DNA from: an uncultured Fidelibacterota bacterium
Lineage (GTDB): Bacteria; Marinisomatota; Marinisomatia; Marinisomatales; TCS55
NCBI GenBank assembly: GCA_913046805.1
Contig: CAJWTA010000004.1
Span: 1 to 34,271 of the forward strand
DNA length: 34,271 nucleotides
Direction of reading: 5' to 3'
Below, one piece after another: positions 34,201 through 34,271 of the stretch. The translations under genes were made by a program, and so were the position numbers. The notes below the pieces were generated by a model. The model saw nothing but the letters and a program-made list of their open reading frames with translations. It searched no databases and had not been told where the DNA came from. How positions within the stretch are numbered: position 1 is the first letter of the stretch; each line of letters begins with the position of its first letter.

Positions 34201-34261
34201 CGATAGCGATAGATATAATGGATTATTTCAGATAACAGGAGAATTACGTGCGTATTTTTAA
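31202..34261 (+). CDS. Large (~1019-residue) probable outer-membrane beta-barrel protein
   Basis: TTG 31202 overlaps the end of the propeller gene by 20 bases; the signal peptide (LICFVLLIAPIVSQ) follows, confirming the start region. No identified family, but residues about 233-277 contain VWLNGKLLKRGEDLDYIIDY followed by SNGEVYFTSKNLIFFDSD, a strand motif common in SprA-like and other FCB-group surface translocon or secretion proteins. The region from about 330 to 1019 is a long series of amphipathic strands with many Ser, Asn and Tyr (about 20 or more strands), ending in LFQITGELRAYF, where the final Phe is the BamA-recognised end of outer-membrane proteins. It is probably a translocon or receptor-scale barrel. 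A GTG-started gene overlaps its end. Confidence 0.7.
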   Translation: MIRQFFNNHYLICFVLLIAPIVSQEAAVRDTTLPFTIGPIINELPLLDSLRLKSENTITDTTNYYNINEAIDQYPLNASGSFFRGLNFGGNGNSALNGGLRMQIAGKISDKTYISGVVTDESLPIQPDGSTADLDELDKVFIKVDNPTFSIIAGDIEVHEKKLSINKFQRKLIGLHNKVQYKDKLITSVVGQSKGTYQRIEIKGQNGNQGPYYLTTIDGLTNIVISSGSEKVWLNGKLLKRGEDLDYIIDYSNGEVYFTSKNLIFFDSDIDIEYLYRQTNFATGYIETGIEGSFLEKSDFQLKYIRENQDINSSSLSQNQKKQFKDLNEITINGVYADSLGSYVFVDNVYIYDPEYLYSSQRYSAVFSPDANGAYTRKVSDQNRIYFEHSLENSGNELRFSPGQIIRAPVGKNVLQLNSTINMSNNSSFLLESALSMTNNNLYNAENDLTNGSAYRMMFTQEKISLKGLDFGFEFEHRKTADSFRSLGRDRAVDFNEMWDIAPSLSESNLLLSKFSANVSTYKTHLELDLFDLESSGINKSRKEININHTSKFIKKADVRFNQINALQNFDQLNSQLIFLNGPVNPYVKIQSEHRFNGYKFEDFLAGIGFKKNKRSISLGVGKRNDWDYASERESMSLSNKARFIEFDYSFFDPKGWSRKLVYRSRIQTDISTNKKSSFGSGRLAINYKNRISPLRLDAIINTQNSIKEYASVIYDSVGIGRGGFRYDPILNEYVRDENGSFVANTILTGNFKVGKNINSLSRLSYDFSKSPLKILNFLKYRFTLNVNYHGSTSNVFEGLSDRSAQLFMLNNRNEFIYQKNLSSIRHRFSIESRIHFNGMDLRGWQDKRSDILRTEMQIPLSKNYFLKYDINRHDYSLSTNNNYKISRNVDGFYHELGFKKSSLKSFQYEVKSTYLSDNVVTQSFNKHVYAYGFKADFIKFVDNNGRIDCKIEYYNAKGFEGMPSEALKGISDNRTVRANITSSIMIDQSLSLNTALIYTDSDRYNGLFQITGELRAYF

Positions 34262-34271
34262 TATCATTATT
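34248..34271 (+). CDS. First codons of a further gene, truncated at the window edge
   Basis: AGGAG (34237-34241) is followed seven bases later by GTG 34248, which opens a frame MRIFNIII into the window edge. A basic residue followed by hydrophobic residues is what the start of another signal peptide would look like. It overlaps the end of the barrel gene, so the operon probably continues. Only eight codons can be seen. Confidence 0.5.

Overview
The window is a gene-dense, AT-rich stretch of a Gram-negative bacterial chromosome. It encodes five lipoproteins with clear lipoboxes, several Sec-secreted proteins, a large probable outer-membrane barrel, and a set of core housekeeping genes. Low GC, short intergenic gaps, frequent ATGA/TAATG overlaps, folB-folK-dNK linkage and DUF4834-, DoxX- and SprA-like proteins suggest the Fibrobacterota-Chlorobiota-Bacteroidota (FCB) group. 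A marine Marinimicrobia (SAR406)-like genome is my best guess. This is inference from gene character only; there is no rRNA or other marker to settle it. I see no mobile elements, CRISPR arrays, tRNAs or rRNAs, and no gene-free stretch over about 200 bases.

Region 1 (1-6300) is the most distinctive. After the tail of an unknown gene comes a secreted endonuclease/exonuclease/phosphatase gene that has no ATG, GTG or TTG start able to include its signal peptide (an ATT start is likely), then a secreted NTF2-like protein. An envelope-stress-like block follows: two paralogous helical lipoproteins, the second fused to a C-terminal Kazal protease-inhibitor domain, a small membrane protein, a Cys-rich lipocalin-like lipoprotein, and an operon of ECF sigma factor, short single-pass putative anti-sigma factor and Spy/CpxP-like periplasmic protein. 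A shared promoter-like element, TTTAAC-N18-(T/A)CTAA, lies upstream of the first lipoprotein, of the small-protein/Kazal-lipoprotein/lipocalin operon and of the sigma operon. This points to a self-contained, autoregulated ECF regulon, which I regard as the main discovery candidate.

Region 2 (6300-16000) is mostly metabolism: serC; a reverse-strand operon of three-subunit proton-translocating transhydrogenase (pntAA-pntAB-pntB) and an exported MsrA; a MORN-type repeat lipoprotein; a DUF423 protein; an APC amino-acid permease coupled to a short-type S-adenosylhomocysteine hydrolase; and dUTPase.

Region 3 (16000-21900) starts with groES-groEL behind a nearly perfect CIRCE operator, implying HrcA control. 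A tightly packed cluster follows: folB, folK, deoxynucleoside kinase, a small DUF4834-like protein, DoxX, a probable barrel protein, rsmE and a HIT protein.

Region 4 (21900-34271) holds smc, a second Cys-rich lipocalin-like lipoprotein on the reverse strand, lepA, a CPBP protease, a secreted/membrane protein with a C-terminal zinc ribbon, lgt, a beta-propeller-like protein and a ~1000-residue outer-membrane protein, all overlapping or nearly so. The first codons of another gene lie at the window edge.
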